From Meghimatium bilineatum (Eukaryota; Mollusca; Gastropoda; Stylommatophora; Philomycidae), in assembly GCA_034231615.1 (NCBI GenBank), contig CM067298.1:29890127-29954126 (forward strand): a stretch of 64,000 nt of DNA, given 5' to 3'. The notes under the pieces were generated by a model that saw only the letters and a program-made list of their open reading frames with translations, did not search any database and had not been told where the DNA came from. The first letter of the stretch is position 1; the number at the start of each line of letters is the position of its first letter. The position numbers were made by a program, and so were the translations under genes. Of the stretch, positions 1 through 13,700 are shown in pieces.

Positions 1-590
1 GCATCTGTGCATTCTGCATTGATCAACCAAAAAAGCAGAAACATTGGTGGGGTGGCCAATGCCAATATGGGTGGATCCTATGAGTACACACATAATCTTG
101 AAAAGACAAAACGCTCTAGAAGGCAGCATTGTGCATGTGAATCGATATAGTACGAAGCTACAATTGTCCAGTACAGGACCGACTGGTGGAAGTGCTGTTC
201 ATTCTCGAGAACACAATGAAGCCCACATGTCCGTCCCACCACAAATTGACCCCATTCAAAGTCTGAGTCATGACTCAGGTATTGGATACGCCAATTTGAA
301 CATGCACTCCTGGGTATGGAAAAAAATTTTTGCATACAGCTACCCATTTCACACAGGACAAGCACTGAACAAATGTCGGAGAGCACATTGTTCAAATTTC
401 TGAATGAAGCAGTGTTGAGACTTTGACTCTGGACAACGTAGAGGGGGGAGGAAGTCATTGTCTTTGATGATACTGCAATCCTAGCCCAACTTGACTGTTG
501 CCATTGCCCAATACGGCTCATACAGAGAGAATTGGGTTCAGTACCTAAAGGCCCACTGCGAAGTTTCTCATTAGAGATAGACATAATCTA
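1..590 (-). repeat. Unclassified interspersed repeat X, partial
   Basis: Reverse-complement counterpart of 28990-29700. Shared landmarks are the 'tcatgactca' block, 'cccaggagtgcatgttca', 'gtggtgggacatg' and 'gggtactgaacccaattctc'. Other copies lie at 16550-17290, 20870-21020 (end only) and 33360-33845. No convincing protein is encoded. It may be a non-coding end of a larger element. Confidence 0.55.
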
Positions 591-1139
591 CCTACATCTT
601 TGGATAATATATGCAATGGTAAGAGTCTAAAATACACAGGCTGTGCCTGGCGATGGATTGGAAGGCCATCACAAGCAGACAAGGTATATACAGGTCTACA
701 AGAACCATTAGTCTCAATAGTGAAATGACAAAAATTTGCATGGTTTGGACATGTATGCCAACATTATTCCTTATTAAAAATAATACTACAGATACACCTT
801 ACAAAAAACAATACACCTTGAAGATGGTACACAAAAAAAAATTGCTATTCATCTAACATCCCTGTTTGTAGTGTAATTTTTGTATTTTGTTCTTATATTT
901 TTATATTGTGTAAGGATTCCACATTCAATTATCTTTCTTTAGATCATTATTTGACATTCTATAGCTAATACTTTGTCTTCAGGAATCTTGCGCCTAAATC
1001 ATGGTGCGGTCCAAAAATTTAGCCAAAAATAAATTATGCCCAAACCCTGAAATAAATGTGTCCTGAAAGAGTTAAAGTTACAGCCTCTGCTTATAAACGG
1101 ATCAGCTTATAGTGGGAAATATACAGTACACTTCAGTAG

Positions 1140-1330
1140 GTGGACATAACATTAATAATGAGATATGCAGATGACACTGTTCTAAGTGGTACAGAGAGCA
1201 TCTCAGACAGTCAAAGTATCCTATTGAAACCCCACCACAGGCAATTGTGCATCTAAACCGTTCAGAAAGCAATAGCAACCTACTGAATGCAAAATATAGC
1301 ATAGAAATCAGTGCAGCCAAATAAAATCCT
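1140..1330 (+). mobile_element. LINE reverse-transcriptase fragment (YADD region)
   Basis: Translates in part as MRYADDTVLSGTESISDSQS, the catalytic RT motif C of RTE-like LINEs, followed by frameshifted sequence. Lies past the last visible receptor exon. Confidence 0.6.
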
Positions 1331-1592
1331 GAGTTAATAGCTACTTCGTTAATACAATATGCTATCTGCCTGGTACATTTGTCAACCGTGCCTTCTAATT
1401 ATGTGCATGACCATTCATCTGCGCTCGTTAAAGGGAATATTACCAATTTTAAGGAACAAGTTCTGTAATAAGCTCAATTACAGCACTTTATATGTATCAT
1501 ATTTAGCATTTTCCATTTCCAGGAAATAATAATTACAGATCACTTGATACATAATTGTGTTAATTTTGAGAGAGACAAAAATATATACATAC

Positions 1593-1722
1593 ATCAGCAT
1601 TATTATAGTCTCTAGGGTGCCAGTCACTGTAACTATTTGATTCACATTTGACACTCAGGACATTGGAGAAGTTCAGCTTCAAAACTGTCCATGGCATCCC
1701 CAGTCCTTCATGGCCAAAAATA
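1593..1722 (-). CDS. SorCS-like exon 14 (start of sortilin C-terminal region)
   Basis: The first base makes Ser, then IFGHEGLGMPWTVLKLNFSN, then CESNSYSDWHPRD. Family members have F-G-H/F near this point, a hydrophobic-D-Y/F strand, then C...DY..W. Acceptor GACAG, donor GTATGT, phase 0 exit. No later exon is visible before position 1. Confidence 0.85.
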
Positions 1723-4700
1723 CTGTCATGAAAACAACAAGTAATAAAAGATAATATTAGACTTCAGCTTTTAATAATTGTTTAATCTCTAATTGATTTT
1801 TCTCAAGTGGAGAAATATTTACATACTCACATACATTGATCTTATATACACATGACTGCTGCTGGAGAAGGTGGAATACCATATTAATAGCATTGGTTTT
1901 GAACACTAGAGTAGTTTTTTTTTAAATTTTAATTTTCACTCATTCTCAAACTCTCTTGTGATATCTTGTAGCAGAACTAGACTTCCAGCAGAATGTAGTC
2001 CAAAGAATTGAAATACGTTGTGTCATGTTTTATTTGTGCCAATGGCCTGACTACCGACTTTAGACTTGGTAACTAATACAATCCGCCTTTTTTACCACTT
2101 CCACTAAATGTTGGATGTCAGTAATAATAATATTGGTAGACCAGTCGTACAAGAAAACTGGTACTGTACTACACACTGGTTACCAACCTCAAAAATAACC
2201 ATGGTCCCATGGTCAAACACCGTGACCTTTTTGGTGCTGTCTGTGAAGCTATTGACAGTCACAGAAACCCCTAATGGAGTAGTGAAGACTTCCATAATGG
2301 CTTGAGGGTACATCAATAACAGTTATTGATAAATAGCCAGAGCAGACTTACAATAGAATGATGAACTATCAATATGTATTATATGTAAATAGCAAGTAAA
2401 GCAACAACTCTTTACCATCCCACCTGGATCGAGGAAGTAAAAATAGTGATCCTGACCGATGTAAAATCTGCTTTCCAAGTCCTCCTGAAAACACATTCCA
2501 CATGAATGACCTAAAATCACTGTAGATATTTATCTTAACTAAACAACCAAGCAAAATAAATAGTTCTTCAATGGATTCCAAGTCACTCACAAATCAGAAA
2601 AAATGAGATGAAACTGGAAATGTGCAAAAACTGGAAGCAACTGCCAACAACAACAGATAGAAGATTCAGCATAAATTCCAGAAATGAAGTCCATCATCAA
2701 AGCTCCATGAACATAGAATGGAACTCAAATCACCTATGCAGTCAAAAAGATAATGCTATTCACAAGCTTGGAAGAAATGAAAAATTATTTTTAGATTGAG
2801 AACAGGTCACAACAGACTCAAATAACATATGTACAGGAAGTTTGGAGTTAGTGACACCGAATGTGCCCCTGTGGACAATCTACAGAAAATACAGAATATA
2901 ATTTGCAGAGCTATCCACTGTACCACACCACAAGAAGTAAACTATGTCAGCGTTGATGACCACAGTACAGTTGATTGGTGAAATCCATAGCAGGATCTGG
3001 CTTCTGCTGTAGAACAAGGAAGAAGAAGAAGGACTGAGGACACAACAAAAACAGTTATTAATAAGTAAACAGAACAGTCTTACAATTGAATGGTAAATTG
3101 AAATATGTAACATTTTCTTTTAAATATATGTTACAGTGTTCTATACCTCTCAACCATAGTCAGACTTCCAGGTTCTGTTAGAACTCCCTTAACAATGAGG
3201 CCTCTACGATCAAACTGATACTGTTTCCAGTGTATTCCTTCATCTGAGGAATAGCTGAAATAATAAAGAAAAGATTCTTGTCCTAGTCAGAAAAGTTTAT
3301 CTTGATAAAAAAAGACCCTACTTGAACATGAATTACAATAAATAAGTCTGTTTCTGTTGAAATTAAACTATCAATAATAAGGGAAGAAATCTAAACTACT
3401 CTCCCTACAATCCCAATAAAAAAAGGACCAAGCATAGATAAGTGCCTAGCAATTTGTCAAAGCATGTATTGTGCTGTTCTTTTATTGTTACTTCAATAAT
3501 CACTCCAAATTCTTGAACTTTAAATATGGATGATGATTGGTTAGACTGTTAGTCATAAACCTCAGTGGATCTCACCCTATTTTGGAAACATTTTTTTCAG
3601 TGTCTTCTCCCCCTCCTCCCCACTAAAAAATAAAAAGGCATGATTTTATTTACAAGCCACCAGAACCAAGGCTTTTAAAGCTTTAATCGCTACAATTCTT
3701 GTTGTTTATCATTCAAATAGTTACATTCCTATGGTTCTCCCAACGGAAGGTCCATATTTACAACCGCCAATCTATCTGACTGGCATTCTCATAGGGCATT
3801 CATGCTGGTTACTTCATTTATTATCTAACTCTCTGATATTGTAGTGGAGCCAGCAAGTCTAACTGTTCTCTCATTATTCTTGATGCCTATAAGCCATGGG
3901 CTGAAGATTAATGTAACTGTGAAATATTGATCTTTGCAGTGACTCAGTCCATTATCTATGTGTCTACACAAGGCGCATCATCTTATGAAAAGAGGAGAAA
4001 TGCAGCAGCTGAGAGTAGCTAGAATGTCACGGGTAGACAAAACCATCTACAGTGGGCATCCCATGTCCGAACTATTCAAGGGCATTTTCAGTAAGAATAG
4101 GGCTTATTAGCCATCAACAAACTCAAAGTCAATGACATTTCAACTGAATTTCAAAAGTGGATGTAATAAATGATCATCACTTGTGATGAGCAAACAACAA
4201 AGAACAAACGTGTTGACAGCACCTACTTTGTGGATCACATAACAATGAATCCCTCAGGATAAATGCATGGGTATACTTGTGTAATTCAAGCCAGAATAAA
4301 GAAGTGTCAGAGCCTGCATTTTAGTTACTGAATTTTCAATTGTCCTACTGCTTGTGGTCATATTGAACATATAGAGGGCTTCTTTGACCCTTCTATCATT
4401 TTTGCTTGCCAAGAACGTCAATTCAGGTGGCATACTAATAGTATTTAAGTCTTGCAAAGAAACCTTAGTGCTTAAATTTGCCAATGAAATGCTGCCAGTT
4501 AATGATATGCAGGAAAGTATAAGCATCCTACTTTTGGACTGTAATGATTTTGATCATTACATCTTACCATAGTACACCATGCTAGTGCAGATTTGAGAGG
4601 GCCTTTGTGCACATTTCAAATCTATTGTGGTTTCAACTTGGAAATCAAGCAGACTGGTCTACTGTGCAGGCATTCTGTTGTTGCTATATGCAGAAGAACT

Positions 4701-7700
4701 CTGGACTATCTATGCTAGGAATGTAAGACAGTTCAACTCATTCTACTTAGTGCCCAAGAAAGCTCCTTGGTGATCACGAAAAAGATCCTTCAAAAGTATA
4801 AAATGAAAAGCATCTATTTCTTATTGATCAGGTTTTAGCTTCATTGTGTTGGTCACGTCATCTACATGTCAGATAAGCATCTACTAAAGAGACTGTTCTA
4901 TGGCAACATGTGCATAGGTAAAGCATAATTATAGGTCATAAAAAGTGTTTTAAAGACTAATTGAAGATATCTCTTAAGCTGTGCAGAATTGAACCAAACT
5001 TTTGAGAAACCGTTACTCTTGATGTTTGAGCCTGGCATGGCCAGATTAATGCAGGTATCAATGATGAAGTAATCCCTTTATCTGTGAGCAGGTAGCTCTT
5101 GATAGCCTACAGCCTTTCTATAATAGTTGTTGTCTCAAAGGCATTGTTTTGCTAGGGGGTTTATATATGCATGTTTGCCACCTGAAGGAAGGCATTCCAG
5201 TACAGCAGTATCCTAAGAGTCTGTCACAAAAGGACAAAGGTTCAATTTTCACAAAATGAACATAAAACATATAACTGTAAAGTTGAATATTGGAGGCATT
5301 TTTACTGGACAAAAAAAACTTCTATATAGTTATATCATTTAGTAGAAGTATAATGTAGCATACTGTTTATCTAAGTAGGTCTCTAGTGCAGGTATTAAAA
5401 ACTGTGAAAAGAGTAGAAACTGCATAAATTTTAAAATAAAAACATATGGAAAAAAATATCAGTCTGTCATCTCCTCTTCATTTATGTTTGCACTGCAACA
5501 TGCTTTTTGAGCTAAATTGGATTTATCAACCATCTGTGGACTCTCAAACATTAAACCTTACATATTTTTGTACACCATGCTCATTATCCATCACATGTAA
5601 AAGAGAAATGTCTATGAAAATGTGTAATACTTACAAGACTGTATTGTTGCTGACTCCTGTCAGTAAACCATCGGGTATTGCTGTAAGAATGCTTCCTTGA
5701 TCAAGAATGTTAAATCGATATCTGCCCACTAGTGGTGTCCCATTGGAGCTAAGTGCCTGAAATGTTCATATTAAAAATATAAGTATTAAGAAAAAAAATC
5801 TCTCACTAAATAAAAACATTCATACAATCAGAACTTATATGCAGGTCACTGCTTCTATGGGATGCAACTGGTGACATTATTATTCTTCATCTTTCAACTT
5901 CCTATATAACATATATCTTCAACAACCTCTATTATCAGCTGTTATTTGAAACTTTAAGTTCTTTCAATCTCTTTTATTCCCTTCCTATATTAATTTGTCT
6001 TTATGTATTTCTCAGTCATTTTTGTCTCATTTTAAGCTGGTTCCAGAACAATACCAATTTTGTATTGCTTTCTGTTGGTCTTAATGTCAATCCCATCCAT
6101 TTTCATCACAATTTCTTAAGTTCTTGGGCTCCCACTACAGGAATTACTTTTAATTATATTCCATTTCCCCTTCACTCACTGCAAAGTATAAGTGCTCAAC
6201 TAATCTTTCATCTTGTCCTATCTTTAGCAATTTCTTCCATTTCTGTTCATGTCTTACTAGTTCTTTCTGTATCTATATCTAGCACTCTATGTATGTGGTT
6301 ATCTTCCTCTTTTTCTGTGAGTTCCAGAAAAAATGACTATCTTAAAATGTTGGTCTGTTAGTGTATGTTTTATCCCTCTCCAGCACAGCTTCCTAGGTTC
6401 TATCTCTACTGGTGTCTGTTTAATTTGTTCCATGAGTTTCTCATTGGTCATCTATCATAAGATAGGTACTGTTTAACACATGTCTGGATTATTTTCCTTG
6501 TCTGTGATTTTACATTTCCAGTTCATAATTTAATAATTTAAATATTAATTTATTTTAGGGTTTGGGTTAGGATTGTTGTGTTTTACATAACTAACCCTGT
6601 CCCCAACCCTAAATAAATAAATAAATATTTCAATTATTAAATGATGAACATAAAATGTACAAACATAGACAATGGAAATAATTAGACATGTATTGGCATC
6701 TACTAGAAAAGTACCTAAACATATTCTACACAGGCATCAATCATTGAAAGTTTTTAGTGTTCTTGTTGTCCCTTTTGTTGTACAAATTATCTGTCAATTA
6801 ATTTAAATAAATTCTTCATTGGTGGTTGTATCACATCATTTCACAACAAGAATGGTTGAGATAGTGCTATCAAGGATATACTCCAAATGTCCAATGACAG
6901 TAACATAAAGTAAACAAGAGTTTGCATAAACTATAGCCACTAAGAAGGAAGCCTTGACCAAAAAAAAAACCCACCACAATCTATTGGGAGATGGTTGGTA
7001 GGTTGGTTGCTGATCCAGCAGTCCATGGGTTCATGCCCTTATTAAACATATAGAAAACATACCCAGTGTGCACAAACCTGAGTATCAACTAGGGTGAGGA
7101 AAGTGGGACAAACTATGGCACATAGGTAAATTTAAACAATGTAAAATTAACCCATAGCATTTAACTGCCATAGGGAGGGGTGTGAGATCTTAGCAATCTC
7201 ACTTTTCAGAGGCGATGCTTTATGAGGGCAATAGCCATCTCCTCCCTCACAATTTTACTTACAGGACTGATCAAATACCCAATTTAGGCTGGCTCGATCC
7301 GGGACCTGTTGTGGCCCTGGAAAAAAATTTTCCGCATCAACTGAGGAATGAACCCAGGACCACTGATATTCAAAACCAATGTGCTAACGACTGCGTTACA
7401 ACTGCTGGTGAAAGCAAAGCTTGCATGGTTTGGGTATGTAAGGAGCCACAATTCGCTTTAAAAGACTATCCTGCAAGGAATAGATTCGAGTGAAAGGAAA
7501 TGAAGCAGAGACCAAAAATGATAAAACCAAGGAATGGTCAGGGTGTGATTTTTCCACAATCATCATTATAACTGAAGTGTGTTGCCGGGGCCTGAAAGGG
7601 GAGCAAAGAATAGCAACACTGTTTACCTTCCACGCATGTTGTAAAAGGCGACTAAGGAGGTTATGGGATGGAGTTGGCTGTCCCATTCCATATAGGGTCA

Positions 7701-10700
7701 GTGACCCAAAGCCATGCTGAAGTTGGATGTGTCAGGCTGAAAAGCGCAGATATAGCAGCAGTGCTGTAAACTATGACACAACGCATTCCGTTCTCTGGAC
7801 TACATCCTGCTAATCTGCAGGAGTTTGAGAACGAACGCAGAAGAAGAAGAAGAGACTGAAGATTTGACGAACTTTTTATTTTGTTTCATTGAACATTTTT
7901 TGCAACTTTTGAGGGCATGTCTATGACCCTAATGGGTTACAAGTTTTATTTTTACTATTATATTAACTGAAGCTGGAAAATACTGGATTATATCCTAATG
8001 ATAAGTTTCATGATGTAACATGACTGAACATAGAAAAGTACATAACTAAAAAAGGAGTGCATCACTATGGTTAAGGGCACAGTAATGGTCTACTTATAAT
8101 TCTTGGAGCTAGGTGGCAGCACAAAGTCACTCATACTGATGTAATGGAAAGAACAAGCAATGTCACAGTATTTTCTATGCTCAGTTTGAGCATACTCTGA
8201 TGGCTGGAACACACTAGGAGGATAGAAGATGGTAGAATACCGAAAGATCTATTTTATGGAGAATTACAGTCTGGGAAAAGAAATCAGGCTCAACCTCTAC
8301 TTCGGTACAAAGACGTATGCAAACACAATATGCATAATACAGGTATTGATGTAGAATCATGGGAACAGGAACGTGTGAGTCACATTTCATCATGCCATAG
8401 ATCATAGATTATATTTCTTACAGCACAATAATAATACTATCATCTGGATAGACGGAAAGGTGCCTACAACTGAGAAGAGACTGCACTGACATAATCATAA
8501 ATTTGTTACAGAATGAAGAATATGAGGGGGCTGGAAATGCCATGATGTTAGGGAAGACTTCCAAATAAAATAAAAACAAAAAGGGTTAGACATAGAAGGC
8601 AAGGATTGGGTTGCATAGGGCCTTATCTTTGACTATCTATGACTTAAAGTTTTCCAATGAACTCACTTTTAACCAAGTAGCTCCTCCATCATTGCTGGTA
8701 AAGACAGTTGCATCCTGACCTTGGGAAGTCGTCTCAACAATCCCATGAGCAAGAATAATTCCTGGAGCATTTTCTTGGGACATCATTGATGACAGCAGAC
8801 TAGACTGTTTCACTTCAAGCAGCAATGAACACTGTGCAGCCTGTGAAGAAGCAATATTTTACATATGCAATTATCATGTCAAAACTACTTAAAATTTAAT
8901 ATTGATATAGGCTATGTGCAGAGGTGTTGTTGTTTTGGTTCTGGATTTTATACACTAAAGTTAAATTTTAAGTTACATAGATCTTCAATTTATCTTCCTA
9001 TCTGGTTATAATATGTATTGTCCAATAGTGATATACCGGGTATATATGCAATAAATCTCTTGCAACAATTGTACTAGCATACATAGGTTTTTTATAAAGC
9101 TGGCTAGAAGTTGAGATCAGATGGTGCCTGTGTATTGTTGGGGGGAGGCAGAAGACCAAATAATGGCAACATTTTTTACCTTCTATGCATGTTGTAAAAG
9201 GAGATTAAGGAGCTAAGGAGGTTTTGGGGTGGAGTTGTCGCATCCCATATAGGGTCAAAGTGACCTGGAAATCATGCTGAAAGATGTATCAGCCTGAAAA
9301 GCACAGATATCACAGCAAAGCTGTAAACCATGATACAACCCATTCTATTCTCCAGACTACATAAAGTTAACTTGCAGAAGTTTGAAAATGAATGCAGAAG
9401 AAGGAGAGCTTGGAAGGCAATATCCATTTTATTGGCTGTGTGGTTAGAACGCCATTCGGTGTGCCTTAATGTTTAGGGTTCAATCCACAGTTGGGACGGG
9501 AATTTTTCTTTCGGGGGTACAATAAAAATCCTTCCACTACATGTTGCTGCATCTGCTGTCGCAAAGTGGCCTTTATTTTCATAGCCCATAGAAAGCCTCC
9601 CTGCACTCCTTCACAGGAAAACATTCAGTTTTCAGTTCATCTGACATATTGATCTGCCCATTGCAAACAGTGTTTATGATGTCTGTGAATCAAGTTTGTC
9701 CCACCATAACACTATCTTTCAGGAAAGCAAATTTCTTTGAATCCTTGTATGACTGTCACATGAGAGGTTTGCCCATGTTTACTCATTATTGCTTTTACTG
9801 TTTGACTTATAGGGAGGATACCTCTTTTTATGTATTTATCATAATTATTGCAGATTAGCAGGATGTAGTCTGAAGAGCAAAATGGTGCTGTGTTATGGTT
9901 CACAGCTTGGCTGCAATACCACACCTTTTGGCCCAACACATCTGACTTTAGCATGGCTTTGACCATCATTTTTCCAACTTTGACAGGGATGTAGTATCTC
10001 GTGATACTTACCTGAAACATGTTATTTAGAGGATCTTTCAGAAACATCATGAAACTCTTGCAGATTTTCTTTATTTTGAAGAATACAAAATGCATATTTT
10101 AACAGCATAATAATAGTTTCGGTGTTGCTATAATGGTGCAACCTAAAGTCCACAACACAGTTGGGAAATAAATAAATGATGTCTTCAATGTACACATGCA
10201 CAGTTCAAATTATTTTTTAAAATATTGAAAGTCGACATCCAAGCTACTAGGGTAACATTTGTAATATTGTTGCAGCTAAATGGTAGTGTGTACTGATCTT
10301 ACTAATTGAAAATAAATACACATGTGATGTTTAATGAAATGATGGCTTACCACAGTACAACTTTTGTTTAATGTTAGTGGTGACCAATTTCCACCTTTAT
10401 CAAATGAAATATATGTTTTCACTCCAGTAAGCTCTCTTTTGTTGGCAAGGAATGTCCAGTTCATGCCTTGCACCTTAAGATAAACAAATAAAATATATGA
10501 CAATGATCAAGAAATGTTCATACATTCAAATCAAGCTAATTACATAAGACTATCCTGTAGAAGACGGATGTGTCTGGCCATTGGCACAAATAAAACTGTG
10601 ACACAACACATTTTAATTCTCAGGTCTACATCCTTCTGGAAATCTATTACCACAGAGATCCAGCGGGAGTTTGAGAATGAACCTGTAGAAGAAGACACAA

Positions 10701-13700
10701 AAATTATATAATTAATTTAGGTGTATAGAACAAATTATATAAGTTTAGTCAAAACATAAATAGATTATGAGTAACAACCAAACTACAGTTTCCAATGAGT
10801 AACAAACAAGGTGGGTTAGTTATAATATCGGAAAAAAATACATTCAAACAAAATTTCATAAAACACAAGATATTGACACAGAAACTATGGACATAAGTCA
10901 TAAGAGTCAACAAAGAAACACAGAAACATCTTGATAGTATTGAATGATGTAGGATATGCTCAACTAGACCCATGAAAAATTGCTAAGAATAAGAAGAAGA
11001 GTGAAATGTAAAAGATAACATAAAAGTACCCTGTATAACCTGTGTAAGACAATGACTATCACTGATGGTCATATTAGCAATGAGATTTCAAGAGACATAC
11101 TCATTTTCTTCGTATATTGTAAACAAAAGTCCCTTTTCATATGTATGGGGAATACAAAAGTTGACTTGGGAGTCATTATGATTGGAAAACATTTATTTTC
11201 AACTGAAAATCAAACCCTGAACCCCAAGGCTCGAAAGCTAGTGCACTAAGCAATGTACTGCATATATTGACTGTCGCAACAATCATCATGCAGCATATCT
11301 GTTACAGAATATTACATCATCTACGAAAATCCATTTTGGGGGAATAGAGAATGAAATCTTTTGCATTGGGGATGGCTTGCACATAAGTACTCTTTTATAT
11401 TTCCTTTACGAGGCTACAGTTGATCTCTATACTCCAGTTTAGAAAAGGAGCTACAGTTGTGATCTCTACTCACTTCAATTTTGAAGAGAGGCTACTAAGT
11501 AAGTTAGGCCACATTCAACCCTCAACACTCCAGTTTAGAAGGGGGGCTACTAAATAAGGCATAAGTTTTGTATTGGTTAAGAAAAATGTACCTATTATGG
11601 TCAGGTATGCTTCTTTCAACTGCTGACAATTTGGTTATATCAGAGCTTTTATCAATACAAAAATAGTGGAAGTCACGGTTTTAGTAATCCAATCACAACA
11701 ACCTCATTTTAAAAACTATTTTGGTCTTTGAACCTCAGATTAAAAGAGGGGCTACTTGTTGGTTGGTTTCTGATCCAGCAGTCCATGCTCTTTGACCCAA
11801 TGCCATTATATGATATATGCATGTGTTTGTGAGCTATTGCTTTGTTCCATATAGAGTGTTCTATTTATCTGGCCTTGAAAGGAGAAGCATTGTTTTGACA
11901 TTCATCACTGGACATTCTTCTTCTTCAGTGTTCATTCTCAAACTCCTGCTGGATCTCTCTTGTAGAGGACAAAGGTGCTACACAATTTTCAGCAGGATGT
12001 AGTCCAGAAAATGGAAATGCGTTGCATCACCACTTTATTTTGTGCCAATAGCCCGACACATTCATCATCAGCAGGACTGGACATTCACAAAGGTGGTAGT
12101 TGACAGTTTCATAAGGATGAGTTCACAGCTGGCACTCTGGAGTGTGTTGTATTTGTATTCTGTTTAGGTGATTGTTAAGCTGCACATGTTGTGTGCTAAG
12201 TTGGAAGATGGCAATCTAGTAATTCTTTCCAAGGAGGCTGATGTAAGAGGGGCTACTATATAAGGCAACATTTGTTTTGTTATCATGTTGGATGATACTT
12301 ATTACTATTTATGTACAATATCCTTTGTGATGACATTGTATGCGCTAGTTTGTCTATGCATGTATACACATATGGTCACTTTCAAGAAGACATAACCATT
12401 TTGATCATCATGTGATGAATAGATTAAACTCAATCAGCCTGGAGTTTGAGAACAAACTAAACAAAATAAAAAAATTCACTGCTTCTTTCATTCACTTGAA
12501 ACATGTCTATATCTGTAATTCTGTCTCCTTAATTAAACTTACTGTCTTTTGTAGTTCATACATTGGCCCAAAGAGCTTTAATTCCAGTGTTGTTTCCTCT
12601 GGCCAATATGTTTGCCTCAGTGTTTCATACTCAGAACAATCTTGAAGTATATGCTTGGTACTATGTGCTGCCTGCCCACATGTGCACATGGCCATGTTGC
12701 CAATCTTGAACTTTGTGTACATATAACTGCGGAGTTGGTTGTGCCCTATTCTGAAGCGTAGAATTACAACTTGTTCTGATCTATTCATAATGTAAGTCAT
12801 CTTGTGTTGGTGTTTGTGACTTTCTTATTGACTTGATCATCTGTTTTTTCTGATGGAAGGTGATTAGTACAACTGGTTGGTCTTCGGCAGCACCTTCCTT
12901 AGTCAGTTGTTTTTTTTCGATTTCCTGGTATTCCACAGTGAGAGGGTATCCACTGTATGGTTACCCTATACTGGTAAGACAGTTCATTTAATAGTTTTTG
13001 CAAGTCTGTTAGTTTTCCTCACTGCTAACATAGAAGATAATTTAACAGTTTGGATTGGTTTCTTCTGACATAATTTGTTTGGATTGAGTTTAAAGATATG
13101 ATGGGGTTTGGGGGGTGGGTGTTATCTCTCAATTAGTAAATTGAATCTGCAAATAATAAAATAATTGGAAGTTTGAGGTGGTATACAGGGCACAGAGTAG
13201 AACTATTGAAAAATATGAACTTATTTCTGTAACAGCTAGAATACAAAGTTTACCTCGTGAAAGTCAATCTCGAAATAGCCAAGTCTCATGATGTGATATA
13301 TGTTGGCAAAGCTGAGCACATAATACTGTCCAGTGACCTCAGACAGATACAGGTTTACATGATCACCATGATTTACAGCAATGAAGACTTGCTCATCATC
13401 CAAGTTCAGCAACATAAAATCCTAGAGACAATGTAAATATTTTTTTAAAAGCACACTGAATAAATATCCCTTAGGAAAATACAAAATGACATTCAGTATT
13501 ACCAATTAAGTTAAAAAGATGGAAAATAGCTATTTATTTTCATGGCAAAATTCTTGAAAATATAGTGATTTTCACAAAAAAGTTCCATTAAAATTAAGTG
13601 AAACATGTCTTTTAAACTTTTCTTCTCTCCCTCCCCCCCTCCCCCATTATTAGCAAATACAACTCTAGTGGCCTTGTGATTAATACTTCAAAGTAAAAGT

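Noticed and set aside
2104..2480. Minus-strand frames resembling a PKD domain (VSVTVNSFTDSTKK...VTVFDH) with splice-like edges, as receptor exons
   Set aside because: Exon 13 ends in phase 2 and joins perfectly to 1593-1722 (SIFGHEG), which is the expected next VPS10 sequence. PKD sequence would come much later in a SorCS protein. The candidates lie in that intron and need a weaker donor.
4254..4526. 90-codon minus-strand frame
   Set aside because: Next to a Penelope-like tail, no domain, and an overlapping plus-strand frame of similar length. Likely chance.
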